A stretch of DNA of 26,638 nt from a virus. Positions 20,217 through 26,638 of this stretch are shown piece by piece. The notes beneath the pieces were generated by a model. It was not told where the DNA came from, did not search any database, and saw nothing but the letters and a program-made list of their open reading frames with translations. The translations under genes were made by a program, and so were the position numbers. The stretch covers positions 1 through 26,638 of the IMG/VR virus record IMGVR_UViG_3300042891_000979, one strand, 5' to 3'. Position 1 is the stretch's first letter. Each line of letters opens with the position of its first letter.

Positions 20217-21218
20217 GTGATTAAGACACTATTAGTAGACGGTAATAACTTATTTAAAATAGGATTCCACGGAGCCAAAGATGTTTTTAACAACGGAGAC
20301 CACGTGGGCGGAGTATTTCACTTTGTGAATATACTCCGTAAATTCCTTGAAGAACACAACCATGATAAGGTTGTTGTATTTTGGGATGGTGAATCAAATT
20401 CATCTATCAGAAAATCTATATACCCCCAGTATAAAGAGAACAGACGAGAGAGTATGAATGAATATAAATACGAATCGTATTTGTATCAAAGAGCTCGTGT
20501 TAAACAATATCTCGAAGAAATTTTTGTAAGGCAACTTGAAGTTGAAGATAATGAAGCTGATGACCTCATCGCACATTATTGTAGAATATCTAAAGACGAA
20601 AAGATTATCATTTTTTCTGCGGATAAGGACCTTACACAACTTATCTCCGAGAACGTGACCATCTACTCGCCAATCACAAAACAATACTTTAAAAACGGAG
20701 ATATGATTTCCATCAACAAGGTGGACATACCTCACTATAATGTATTGGTAACTAAAGTATTTACAGGAGACAAGTCCGATAACATTGATGGTATTCAAGG
20801 ACTTGGAGAAAAAACTTTGGTTAAGTTATTCCCACAATTGCAGGAAAAACCATGCACTATCGAAGAAATCTTGGATTATGCACGAAATCTCCCGCAAGAG
20901 AAACCTTCCAAAACATTGACAAATCTTTTGACTGGTAAAACTAAATCAACTATATTTGGAGAAGAGTTTTATACAACCAACAAAAAGATAGTCGACCTTA
21001 CAAACCCTTTAATCACTGCCGATGGAAAAGAATTAGTTGAACAAATTTTAACCGACACTATAGACCCTACAGATAGGGGATATAAAAACTTAATGAGAAT
21101 GATGATGGAAGATGGTCTCTTTAAGTATCTACCCAAGAACGATGAAGCTTGGGTTAACTTCCTCACACCATTTATGAAACTAACAAGAAAAGAAAAAAGA
21201 AATACAAACAAAAATTAA
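20217..21218 (+). CDS. rnh: 5'-3' exonuclease, T4 RNase H / FEN family
   Basis: This 333-aa protein starts at a GTG. The ATG two bases earlier is out of frame and meets TGA at once, and no in-frame ATG lies upstream. Metal-binding acidic residues of the 5'-nuclease family are visible: Asp8 in LLVDGNNLF, Asp57 in VVFWDGE, the cluster EDNEADD at 110-116, Asp136 and Asp138 in SADKDL, and Asp185, Asp188 and Asp191 in FTGDKSDNID, followed by the helix-hairpin-helix GIQGLGEKT. T4 RNase H (305 aa) removes lagging-strand RNA primers together with gp32, so its place in this operon fits. The family also includes the exonuclease domain of PolA, but no polymerase domain follows. Confidence 0.85.
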   Translation: MIKTLLVDGNNLFKIGFHGAKDVFNNGDHVGGVFHFVNILRKFLEEHNHDKVVVFWDGESNSSIRKSIYPQYKENRRESMNEYKYESYLYQRARVKQYLEEIFVRQLEVEDNEADDLIAHYCRISKDEKIIIFSADKDLTQLISENVTIYSPITKQYFKNGDMISINKVDIPHYNVLVTKVFTGDKSDNIDGIQGLGEKTLVKLFPQLQEKPCTIEEILDYARNLPQEKPSKTLTNLLTGKTKSTIFGEEFYTTNKKIVDLTNPLITADGKELVEQILTDTIDPTDRGYKNLMRMMMEDGLFKYLPKNDEAWVNFLTPFMKLTRKEKRNTNKN

Positions 21219-21221
21219 ATT

Positions 21222-21671
21222 ATGAAAGAGCAAGACAGCACCAAAATGGAATTCTTATTGACGTTGAATGACAACATCGTGGTTCAAAGATTTTTCAATG
21301 TTCGTGGGTATAACCCAAAAGCAAAAAATTCTTTGGAGTTATACGACTTCATTAAACGACTTAAAGAAGAACTTGAGTACAACCTTAAGATGAAAACTGT
21401 TGTGTACATGATGGACAACAAAGACGCAATCGTAACTGACCCTTCAATCATGGACACATCGTTCACTGAAGGAAGTGAGCAATTCAACATTTATGTTAGA
21501 ATTGGAGAACAGACAATTTGTCATAGATATTTTGACGGAAAATTGTTCCCACCAAAAGTTCGTTATACGGTTGATGTACGACCATTTCTTAAAGACGTTT
21601 TACGTGAATTAACTGACATTTTTTCAGGTCAAAAATTATCTTTTGATTATTTGGGCTTTGACTTAAAGTAA
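21222..21671 (+). CDS. Unrecognised 149-aa protein in the replication operon
   Basis: I do not recognise a named family. The sequence is well structured rather than low-complexity: EFLLTLNDNIVVQRFFNVRG at the N-terminus, a helix KRLKEELEYNLKMKTV, then a FNIYVRIGEQTICHRYFDGK strand block and VRYTVDVRPFLKDVLRELTD near the end. There is no membrane segment or signal. It starts three bases after the exonuclease gene and precedes the helicase, so it is surely co-transcribed. Candidate roles are a helicase-loading or replisome accessory factor of the gp59 or UvsY kind, on position alone. The short spacing and dense frame make a real gene very likely. Confidence 0.75.
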   Translation: MKEQDSTKMEFLLTLNDNIVVQRFFNVRGYNPKAKNSLELYDFIKRLKEELEYNLKMKTVVYMMDNKDAIVTDPSIMDTSFTEGSEQFNIYVRIGEQTICHRYFDGKLFPPKVRYTVDVRPFLKDVLRELTDIFSGQKLSFDYLGFDLK

Positions 21672-21673
21672 GG

Positions 21674-21682
21674 TATATTTAA
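21674..21682 (+). promoter_or_regulatory. Possible promoter box before the helicase gene
   Basis: TATATTTAA lies in the 38-base gap before the helicase gene, 27 bases ahead of its ATG, and resembles the box seen before tail genes. No TTG element is visible at the usual distance. It may supply extra transcription of the helicase and nrd genes, but a box of this AT content can occur by chance. Confidence 0.25.
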
Positions 21683-21709
21683 TAAAACAGACGAAAGAAA
21701 AAATACAAT

Positions 21710-23089
21710 ATGAACAAGAATTTTGACTACTTAGGGAATACATTCCAAATACAACTTTTAAACCAACTTATCGTGGACAAAGAATTTTCAACATCAATTA
21801 TGGATGTAATTGAGAGTTCTTATTTTGATAACAAATACTTCAAGATTATCTTGCAAATGACCAAGGAGTACCACGCAAAATACCAATCTACCCCTAACTT
21901 CGATACTCTTGAGCAGATTGTAAAATCAGAAATTTCACAAGAATTAGTTGCAAAAATTGTCCTTGACACTATCAAACAAGTAAAAGACGCTCCATTTGAA
22001 GGAACAATGTTCGTTCAAGAAAAAGCGTTGAAGTTCTGTAAACAACAAGAATTACAGAAGGCGATGGACAAAGCCCAAAAAATCATTACCGAAGGTGACT
22101 TTGAATCTTATGACAAAGTTGAAGGTTTGGTACGTGAAGCTCTTCAGGTTGGGGAAAGAGATACAGGAACAACTGATATCTTCTCTAACCTTGACACCGT
22201 ACTTGATGAAGATTTCCGTCACCCAATTGCGATTGGAATACCAGGTATTGACAGATTACTTAAAGGTGGTTTGGCAAAAGGAGAAATTGGTGTTATCTTA
22301 GCACCCACAGGTGTTGGTAAGACAACCATCCTAACAAAGATTGCGAACAATGCGTTTAATCTTGGATACAATGTTCTTCAAATCTTTTTTGAGGACAACC
22401 CAAAGATTGTACAACGTAAACACTTCACACTTTGGACGGGTATCGAACCAGACAACTTGGTAAAACACAAAGAGGAAGTAATGGCTAAAATCACGGACAT
22501 CAAAGAAACGATGAAGAACGAGTTAATCTTGAAAAAACTCCCTTCAGATTCAATGACTATGAATCAAATCAAAAACCAAATCAGAAAGATGATTGCTGAT
22601 GGTACTAAGATTGATTTGGTTCTTTTGGACTACATTGATTGTGTCGTTCCTGAAAGTTCAAGTAAAGATGAATGGAAAGCTGAAGGTTCCGTAATGAGAG
22701 GTTTTGAGGCAATGTGTCACGAACTATCATTAGTAGGATGGACAGCAACACAGGGTAACAGAAGCTCTATATCTTCTGAGGTTGTTACCACCGACCAGAT
22801 GGGTGGTTCTATTAAGAAAGCACAAGTTGGACACGTTATCATTTCCGTGGCTAAAACTTTACAACAAAAAGAAATGAACTTAGCAACTATTGCGATTACC
22901 AAATCACGTATTGGTAAAGATGGGGTAGTGTTCGAGAACTGTAAGTTCAACAACGAACTACTTGAAATCGATACAGAGTCATCTGTAACATTCTTAGGTT
23001 TTGAAGAACAACAAGAGGAAAGAAAAAGAGATAGAGTTAAAGAACTGTTGGAAAAGAGAAAACAAAGAGAAGAACAAAAACAATCTTAA
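21710..23089 (+). CDS. 41: Replicative DNA helicase, DnaB / T4 gp41 family
   Basis: This 459-aa protein has a DnaB-type arrangement. A helical N-terminal domain spans about 1-170. The RecA-type C-terminal domain has IPGIDRLLKGGLAKGE, then Walker A APTGVGKTT (198-206, Lys204). Walker B LVLLDYID ends near Asp307-Tyr308, and a TATQGNRSS motif carries the sensor Gln. Gp41 forms a hexamer on the lagging strand and unwinds the fork 5' to 3' with primase gp61, whose gene is not in this window. The length matches T4 gp41 (475 aa). The last 35 residues are strongly charged (Glu/Arg/Lys/Gln), a likely flexible tail. A zinc-binding or primase domain is absent, so it is not a T7-type fusion. Confidence 0.9.
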   Translation: MNKNFDYLGNTFQIQLLNQLIVDKEFSTSIMDVIESSYFDNKYFKIILQMTKEYHAKYQSTPNFDTLEQIVKSEISQELVAKIVLDTIKQVKDAPFEGTMFVQEKALKFCKQQELQKAMDKAQKIITEGDFESYDKVEGLVREALQVGERDTGTTDIFSNLDTVLDEDFRHPIAIGIPGIDRLLKGGLAKGEIGVILAPTGVGKTTILTKIANNAFNLGYNVLQIFFEDNPKIVQRKHFTLWTGIEPDNLVKHKEEVMAKITDIKETMKNELILKKLPSDSMTMNQIKNQIRKMIADGTKIDLVLLDYIDCVVPESSSKDEWKAEGSVMRGFEAMCHELSLVGWTATQGNRSSISSEVVTTDQMGGSIKKAQVGHVIISVAKTLQQKEMNLATIAITKSRIGKDGVVFENCKFNNELLEIDTESSVTFLGFEEQQEERKRDRVKELLEKRKQREEQKQS

Positions 23090-23107
23090 AACACACAAAA
23101 AACAATT

Positions 23108-24055
23108 ATGGAAAAAATATTAATAGAGAACCCTAATAGGTTTGTTATCTTCCCAATCCAACACAATGACATTTGGGAGTACTACAAAATGCACCAAGCG
23201 GCATTGTGGACGGCTGAAGAAGTAGATTTAACTAATGACATCAGAGATTGGAATAATCTATCTGAGAACGAACAATATTTTGTTAAAAACATTTTATCGT
23301 TCTTCGCGGCTTCTGATGGTATCGTTAATGAAAACTTGGCTGAAAACTTTTATCGTGAGGTACAATACCCTGAAGCAAAATTCTTCTATGGGTTCCAACT
23401 TATGATGGAGAACATCCATAGCTTGATGTACTCACTTCTTATTGACACTTATATCTCAAATGAGGAAGAAAAGAATTTATGTTTCACCGCATTGGACAAC
23501 CTACCTGCAGTTCAAAAGAAGGCTAAATGGGCTTTGGATTGGATTGAAAAATCATCTTTCCAAGAAAGATTGGTGGCATTTGCTGCGGTTGAAGGTATCT
23601 TCTTCTCAGGTTCATTCTGTTCAATCTTCTGGTTGAAATCAAGAGGTATCATGCAAGGTTTATGTAACGCTAATTCTTTAATCTTTAAAGATGAAAACTT
23701 ACATTGTGACTTCGCAATCCACTTGTTAAACAACCACATTGAAAACAAACCAAGTGAGAAAAGAATCCGTGAGATTTTATTATCCGCATTAGAGATTGAA
23801 AAAGAATTCATTACTGAATCCTTACCAGTATCGTTAATCGGTATGAACTCAAACTTAATGAAACAATATCTTGAGTTTGTTGTTGATGGTTTATTGGTTA
23901 AGTTGGGATGTAAAAAAGAATTCAATGTTGAACAACCATTTAAATTCATGGAACAAATTGCTGTTGAGACAAAAGGAAATTTCTTTGAGTCAAGAACGGT
24001 AGAATATCAAAAAGCAAAATTAAATGAGACAATCTCCTTCGAGGAAGATTTCTAA
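23108..24055 (+). CDS. nrdB: Ribonucleotide reductase class Ia small subunit (R2)
   Basis: This 315-aa protein aligns over its whole length with eukaryote-type R2. The di-iron ligands are all present: Asp70 ([13 protein letters not shown]), Glu101 and His104 (MENIHSLMY), Glu162 ([11 protein letters not shown]), and Glu196 and His199 (DENLHCDF). The radical-forming tyrosine is Tyr108. The C-terminus ISFEEDF is the R1-docking tail, as in the eukaryote-type R2 tail. The protein holds the tyrosyl radical that starts reduction of ribonucleotides by NrdA. It lacks the long N-terminal extension of animal R2. It lies 18 bases after the helicase gene and 12 before nrdA. The eukaryote-like subtype is also common in Bacteroidetes, so acquisition from a host is a natural source. 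Confidence 0.95.
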   Translation: MEKILIENPNRFVIFPIQHNDIWEYYKMHQAALWTAEEVDLTNDIRDWNNLSENEQYFVKNILSFFAASDGIVNENLAENFYREVQYPEAKFFYGFQLMMENIHSLMYSLLIDTYISNEEEKNLCFTALDNLPAVQKKAKWALDWIEKSSFQERLVAFAAVEGIFFSGSFCSIFWLKSRGIMQGLCNANSLIFKDENLHCDFAIHLLNNHIENKPSEKRIREILLSALEIEKEFITESLPVSLIGMNSNLMKQYLEFVVDGLLVKLGCKKEFNVEQPFKFMEQIAVETKGNFFESRTVEYQKAKLNETISFEEDF

Positions 24056-24067
24056 TATTAAAATAAT

Positions 24068-26491
24068 ATGATGTCATTAAAAATTAAAAAAAGAAACGGT
24101 GAGGACGTATCATTCAATCCTCAAAAAATCTATAATCGAGTTAAACGTGCGGCGAAAGGATTGAACGTAAACTCTGATGAAATCTTCATCAAAGTTATTA
24201 CATCAGTTCCAACTGAAGGGCTTATTACAACTAAAGAGTTAGATAAGTTAGTTTACGAAATTGCTGCGGCTTATACTGGTAGTCACCATGACTATTCAAG
24301 ATTGGCTTCATCAGTTGCGATTTCTGCGTATCACAAAGAAACCAATGATAGTTTTTGTGAAACTATTATGGAGTTGTATTCGACTGGTGTAATCAATGAC
24401 AAATTAATTGAAATCATGGACTCTTATGGTCATGACAAAATTGATGAGGTTATTAATCACGAGAATGATTATAACTTTGATTACTTCGCTTGGCGTTCTT
24501 TACAAGAAATGTACTTGTTAAAGACACCCCAAGGTAAAGTAGTTGAAAGACCACAACACATGTATATGAGAGTTGCTCTATGGGTAACAAACTCATTTGA
24601 AGAAGCGGTTGAATATTACAATTCATTGTCAAATCAACTTATTTCACCAGCAACACCAATCATTATTAATTCAGGAACCAAAGTCCCTCAATTAGCGTCT
24701 TGTGTATTACATTATAATAATTCTGATTCACGTAATGGTTTATTACAAACATTGAATGATATTTCAACTTATTCTTCAGACGCTGCAGGTATTGGTTTAT
24801 CAATGTCTAACATCAGAAGTAAAGAAAGTCGTATCAATTCATCAGGTGGATTTGCGGGTGGATTGTTGAAGTATTTGAAAATAGTTAACGAGTCATTAAG
24901 ATTCTTTAACCAACAAGGAAGACGACCTGGTAGTGCTGCTATCTACATCGAACCATGGCACAAAGATGTTATGGACTTGTTAGATATCAAAAAGAACACA
25001 GGTGCAGAAGAATTAAGAGCAAGAGATTTATTCACGGCTCTTTGGATTCCTGACAACTTCATGAGAGCGGTAAAGGAAAGTTCTGACTGGTATTTGTTCT
25101 GTCCTAACGATATTCTTAAAGCGGGTATTAAACCACTTCAAGAATGTTATGGTGATGAATACGAATCAAACTACAACAAAGCAGTTGAGTTAGGTCTTGG
25201 TAAAAAAGTTAAAGCACAAGATGTTTGGACTAAGATTGTTGAATCACAAGTTGAAACAGGTGTTCCTTACTTATGTTCTAAAGACAATGCTAACAAGAAA
25301 ACAAACCACCAAAACATTGGGGTGATTAAACAATCAAACCTTTGTAATGAGATTTACCAATACACCGATGAAGAAACTACGGCAATCTGTACATTATCTT
25401 CGATGGTATTGAAAAACTTTATTGAGAAAGGTGAGTTTGATTTTAACTTACTTTATAGTGAAGTAAGAAAAGTTGTTAGAGCTCTTAACAAAGTTATTGA
25501 TATTAACAGTTATTCAACTGAAAAAGGTAGAAAGGGTGGATTAGACCAAAGAGCAATTGCGATTGGTACTCAAGGTTTGGCTGACGTATTTTATTTGATG
25601 GATTACATTTTCACATCTGAAGAGGCTAAGAAATTAAATAAAACTATTTTTGAAACTATCTACTTTGCAGCAATCACTGAAAGTATGGAATTATGTAAAA
25701 CAATGATACACAAACCATACGCTCACTTTAAAGGTTCACCAATGTCAAAAGGGGTATTTCAATTTGATATGTGGGGGTTAGATTATGAAGGATTAAGTGG
25801 TCTTTGGAATTGGGATTCTTTAAAAGAAGAAGTTAAAACTTACGGTGTTTGTAACTCATTATTCACGGCTCAGATGCCTGTAGCATCTTCAGCTAAGATT
25901 ACAGGTTCATTTGAAATGACAGAACCAGCTCACTCAGCGTTATTTAACAGACGAGTTGTTGGTGGTGAGATTATGATTGTGAACAAGTATTTGATTAATG
26001 ACTTTGAAAAGATTGGTATTTGGAGTGAGGATTTGAAAAATGAAATCATTTTAAATGAAGGTTCAGTTCAAAACATTAACTTCAATAATCACCTCGATAC
26101 TGAGGATAAAAACTATACCAAGAAAGTTAAACGTATTGAACACTTGATTAGTAAGTACAAAACAATTTGGGAGATTTCACAAAGAGAATTGATTAACATG
26201 GCGGCGGACAGAGCACCATTCATCGACCAATCACAATCAATGAATATCTATATGGCTAACCCTACATTGTCTAAGATTACCTCATCACACTTCCATTCAT
26301 GGGAAAAAGGTTTGAAGACGTTATGTTATTACGTTAGAACTAAAGCTATTTCAACAGGGGCTAAACACTTAGCGGTAGATGTTTCAAAAATATCACAACC
26401 TAAAGTTAAAGTTGAAACACCTAAAGTTGATTACGACTTAACTCAAAAACCTGAAGATAGTCCTTTTGAATGTTTTGGATGTAGTTCCTAA
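24068..26491 (+). CDS. nrdA: Ribonucleotide reductase class Ia large subunit (R1)
   Basis: This 807-aa protein carries an N-terminal ATP-cone (about 3-93, beginning with IKKRNGEDVSFNPQKIYNRV), so overall activity should be controlled by ATP/dATP. Active-site residues are Cys212 (LASCVLHY), Asn424, Cys426 and Glu428 (NLCNEI) and Cys441 (ICTLSS). The 15-residue spacing between the last two cysteines matches eukaryotic R1 (yeast Cys428/Cys443) rather than E. coli (439/462). Radical-transfer tyrosines are Tyr754 and Tyr755 (CYYVRT). The C-terminal redox pair is Cys802 and Cys805 (CFGCSS). All key residues are intact, so the enzyme should be active with NrdB and host thioredoxin or glutaredoxin, supplying dNTPs for phage replication. 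No intron or intein interrupts the gene. Confidence 0.95.
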   Translation: MMSLKIKKRNGEDVSFNPQKIYNRVKRAAKGLNVNSDEIFIKVITSVPTEGLITTKELDKLVYEIAAAYTGSHHDYSRLASSVAISAYHKETNDSFCETIMELYSTGVINDKLIEIMDSYGHDKIDEVINHENDYNFDYFAWRSLQEMYLLKTPQGKVVERPQHMYMRVALWVTNSFEEAVEYYNSLSNQLISPATPIIINSGTKVPQLASCVLHYNNSDSRNGLLQTLNDISTYSSDAAGIGLSMSNIRSKESRINSSGGFAGGLLKYLKIVNESLRFFNQQGRRPGSAAIYIEPWHKDVMDLLDIKKNTGAEELRARDLFTALWIPDNFMRAVKESSDWYLFCPNDILKAGIKPLQECYGDEYESNYNKAVELGLGKKVKAQDVWTKIVESQVETGVPYLCSKDNANKKTNHQNIGVIKQSNLCNEIYQYTDEETTAICTLSSMVLKNFIEKGEFDFNLLYSEVRKVVRALNKVIDINSYSTEKGRKGGLDQRAIAIGTQGLADVFYLMDYIFTSEEAKKLNKTIFETIYFAAITESMELCKTMIHKPYAHFKGSPMSKGVFQFDMWGLDYEGLSGLWNWDSLKEEVKTYGVCNSLFTAQMPVASSAKITGSFEMTEPAHSALFNRRVVGGEIMIVNKYLINDFEKIGIWSEDLKNEIILNEGSVQNINFNNHLDTEDKNYTKKVKRIEHLISKYKTIWEISQRELINMAADRAPFIDQSQSMNIYMANPTLSKITSSHFHSWEKGLKTLCYYVRTKAISTGAKHLAVDVSKISQPKVKVETPKVDYDLTQKPEDSPFECFGCSS

Positions 26492-26495
26492 TTTG

Positions 26496-26528
26496 AAAAT
26501 CCCGACACAATTGGGATTTTTCATTTTT
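26496..26528 (+). terminator. Rho-independent terminator after nrdA
   Basis: An 8-bp stem, AAAATCCC (26496-26503) with GGGATTTT (26513-26520), has a 9-base loop followed by TTCATTTTT. It closes the replication and nucleotide module four bases after the nrdA stop codon. Confidence 0.8.
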
Positions 26529-26531
26529 AAT

Positions 26532-26565
26532 CTATTTAAAGAAAATTAGATAGCATTATATTTAT
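26532..26565 (+). promoter_or_regulatory. Candidate late promoter boxes before the gp25-like gene
   Basis: CTATTTAAAGAAAA (26532-26545) resembles the CTATTTAT...AAAC boxes of the tail module, and TATATTTAT (26557-26565) matches the box before the tail tube gene. The second ends only four bases before the ATG, so transcription from it would give a leaderless or nearly leaderless mRNA; the first leaves a normal leader. A promoter is expected here because a terminator lies just upstream. Confidence 0.45.
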
Positions 26566-26569
26566 TGTT

Positions 26570-26638
26570 ATGGCAGATGGAATTACTTATGGTATAAATT
26601 TTCCCTTTAGGGATTCAAGACGAGGTGACTATTTAGAA
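26570..26638 (+). CDS. 25: Baseplate wedge protein, gp25-like (3' end missing)
   Basis: Only the first 23 codons are inside the window. They include GINFPFRDSRRGDYLE, which is the usual beginning of T4 gp25 / GPW-type baseplate wedge proteins ('.I.fPF....G.yl.'). These are small proteins of about 130 residues that link the sheath to the wedge and are conserved in all contractile tails. The gene marks the return to structural genes after the replication block. Family assignment from 23 residues is good but not certain. Confidence 0.7.
   Translation, partial: MADGITYGINFPFRDSRRGDYLE

Noticed and set aside
23090-23107. A regulatory site (NrdR box or riboswitch) before the nrd genes
   Set aside because: The gap before nrdB is only 18 bases and the gap before nrdA only 12. 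Neither holds a palindrome or structured leader.
23512-23949. A 145-codon open frame on the - strand inside nrdB
   Set aside because: It is the reverse shadow of a fully conserved R2 gene. No motif is visible, and all convincing genes here are on the + strand.

Overview
The window is a gene-dense, AT-rich stretch of a tailed-phage genome from a T4-like (contractile-tail) myovirus. Every supported gene is on the + strand. A host in the Bacteroidetes (Flavobacterium-like) is inferred from three things. The promoter before the gp32-like gene matches the Bacteroidetes consensus TTG-N20-TAnnTTTG. Leaders are A-rich with no clear Shine-Dalgarno sequence. The ribonucleotide reductase is the eukaryote-like class Ia type that is also common in that phylum. 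No tRNA, integrase, transposase or CRISPR array was seen.

Region 1 (1-16964) is the tail module. It starts with the 3' part of a HAD-family phosphatase gene. Then come the tail tube protein (gp19), a gp26-type baseplate/chaperone protein overlapped in the +1 frame by a small gene or frameshift extension, a tape-measure (gp29-like) protein, a 1680-aa baseplate protein, a gp53-like LysM-fold wedge protein and a 2451-aa hub-like protein. The order 29-like, then a protein where T4 has 48/54, then 53, then a hub protein where T4 has 5, echoes T4. Here, though, single very large proteins fill those positions. The 1680-aa protein carries an OmpA-like domain that appears to be inserted into a tube-initiator type domain. 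The 2451-aa protein carries an IPT/TIG domain and a possible degenerate peptidoglycan-hydrolase-like region.

Region 2 (16965-17985) holds two unrecognised genes: a 74-aa protein and a 234-aa protein with a Pro/Ala-rich linker, an acidic stretch and a coiled coil. A strong rho-independent terminator closes this region.

Region 3 (17988-26528) is the replication, recombination and nucleotide module. It opens with the host-type promoter and encodes gp32-like ssDNA-binding protein, a 75-aa unknown, UvsX recombinase, a 5'-3' exonuclease (T4 RNase H family), a 149-aa unknown, gp41-type helicase, NrdB and NrdA. A terminator sits directly after the gp32 gene, so that protein is probably made in excess over the rest. 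A final terminator follows nrdA, and the window ends inside a gp25-type baseplate wedge gene. The replication module is therefore flanked on both sides by tail genes.

A TATTTAT-type box recurs 4 to 45 bases upstream of most genes that begin a transcription unit in the structural region. It is a candidate phage late promoter.
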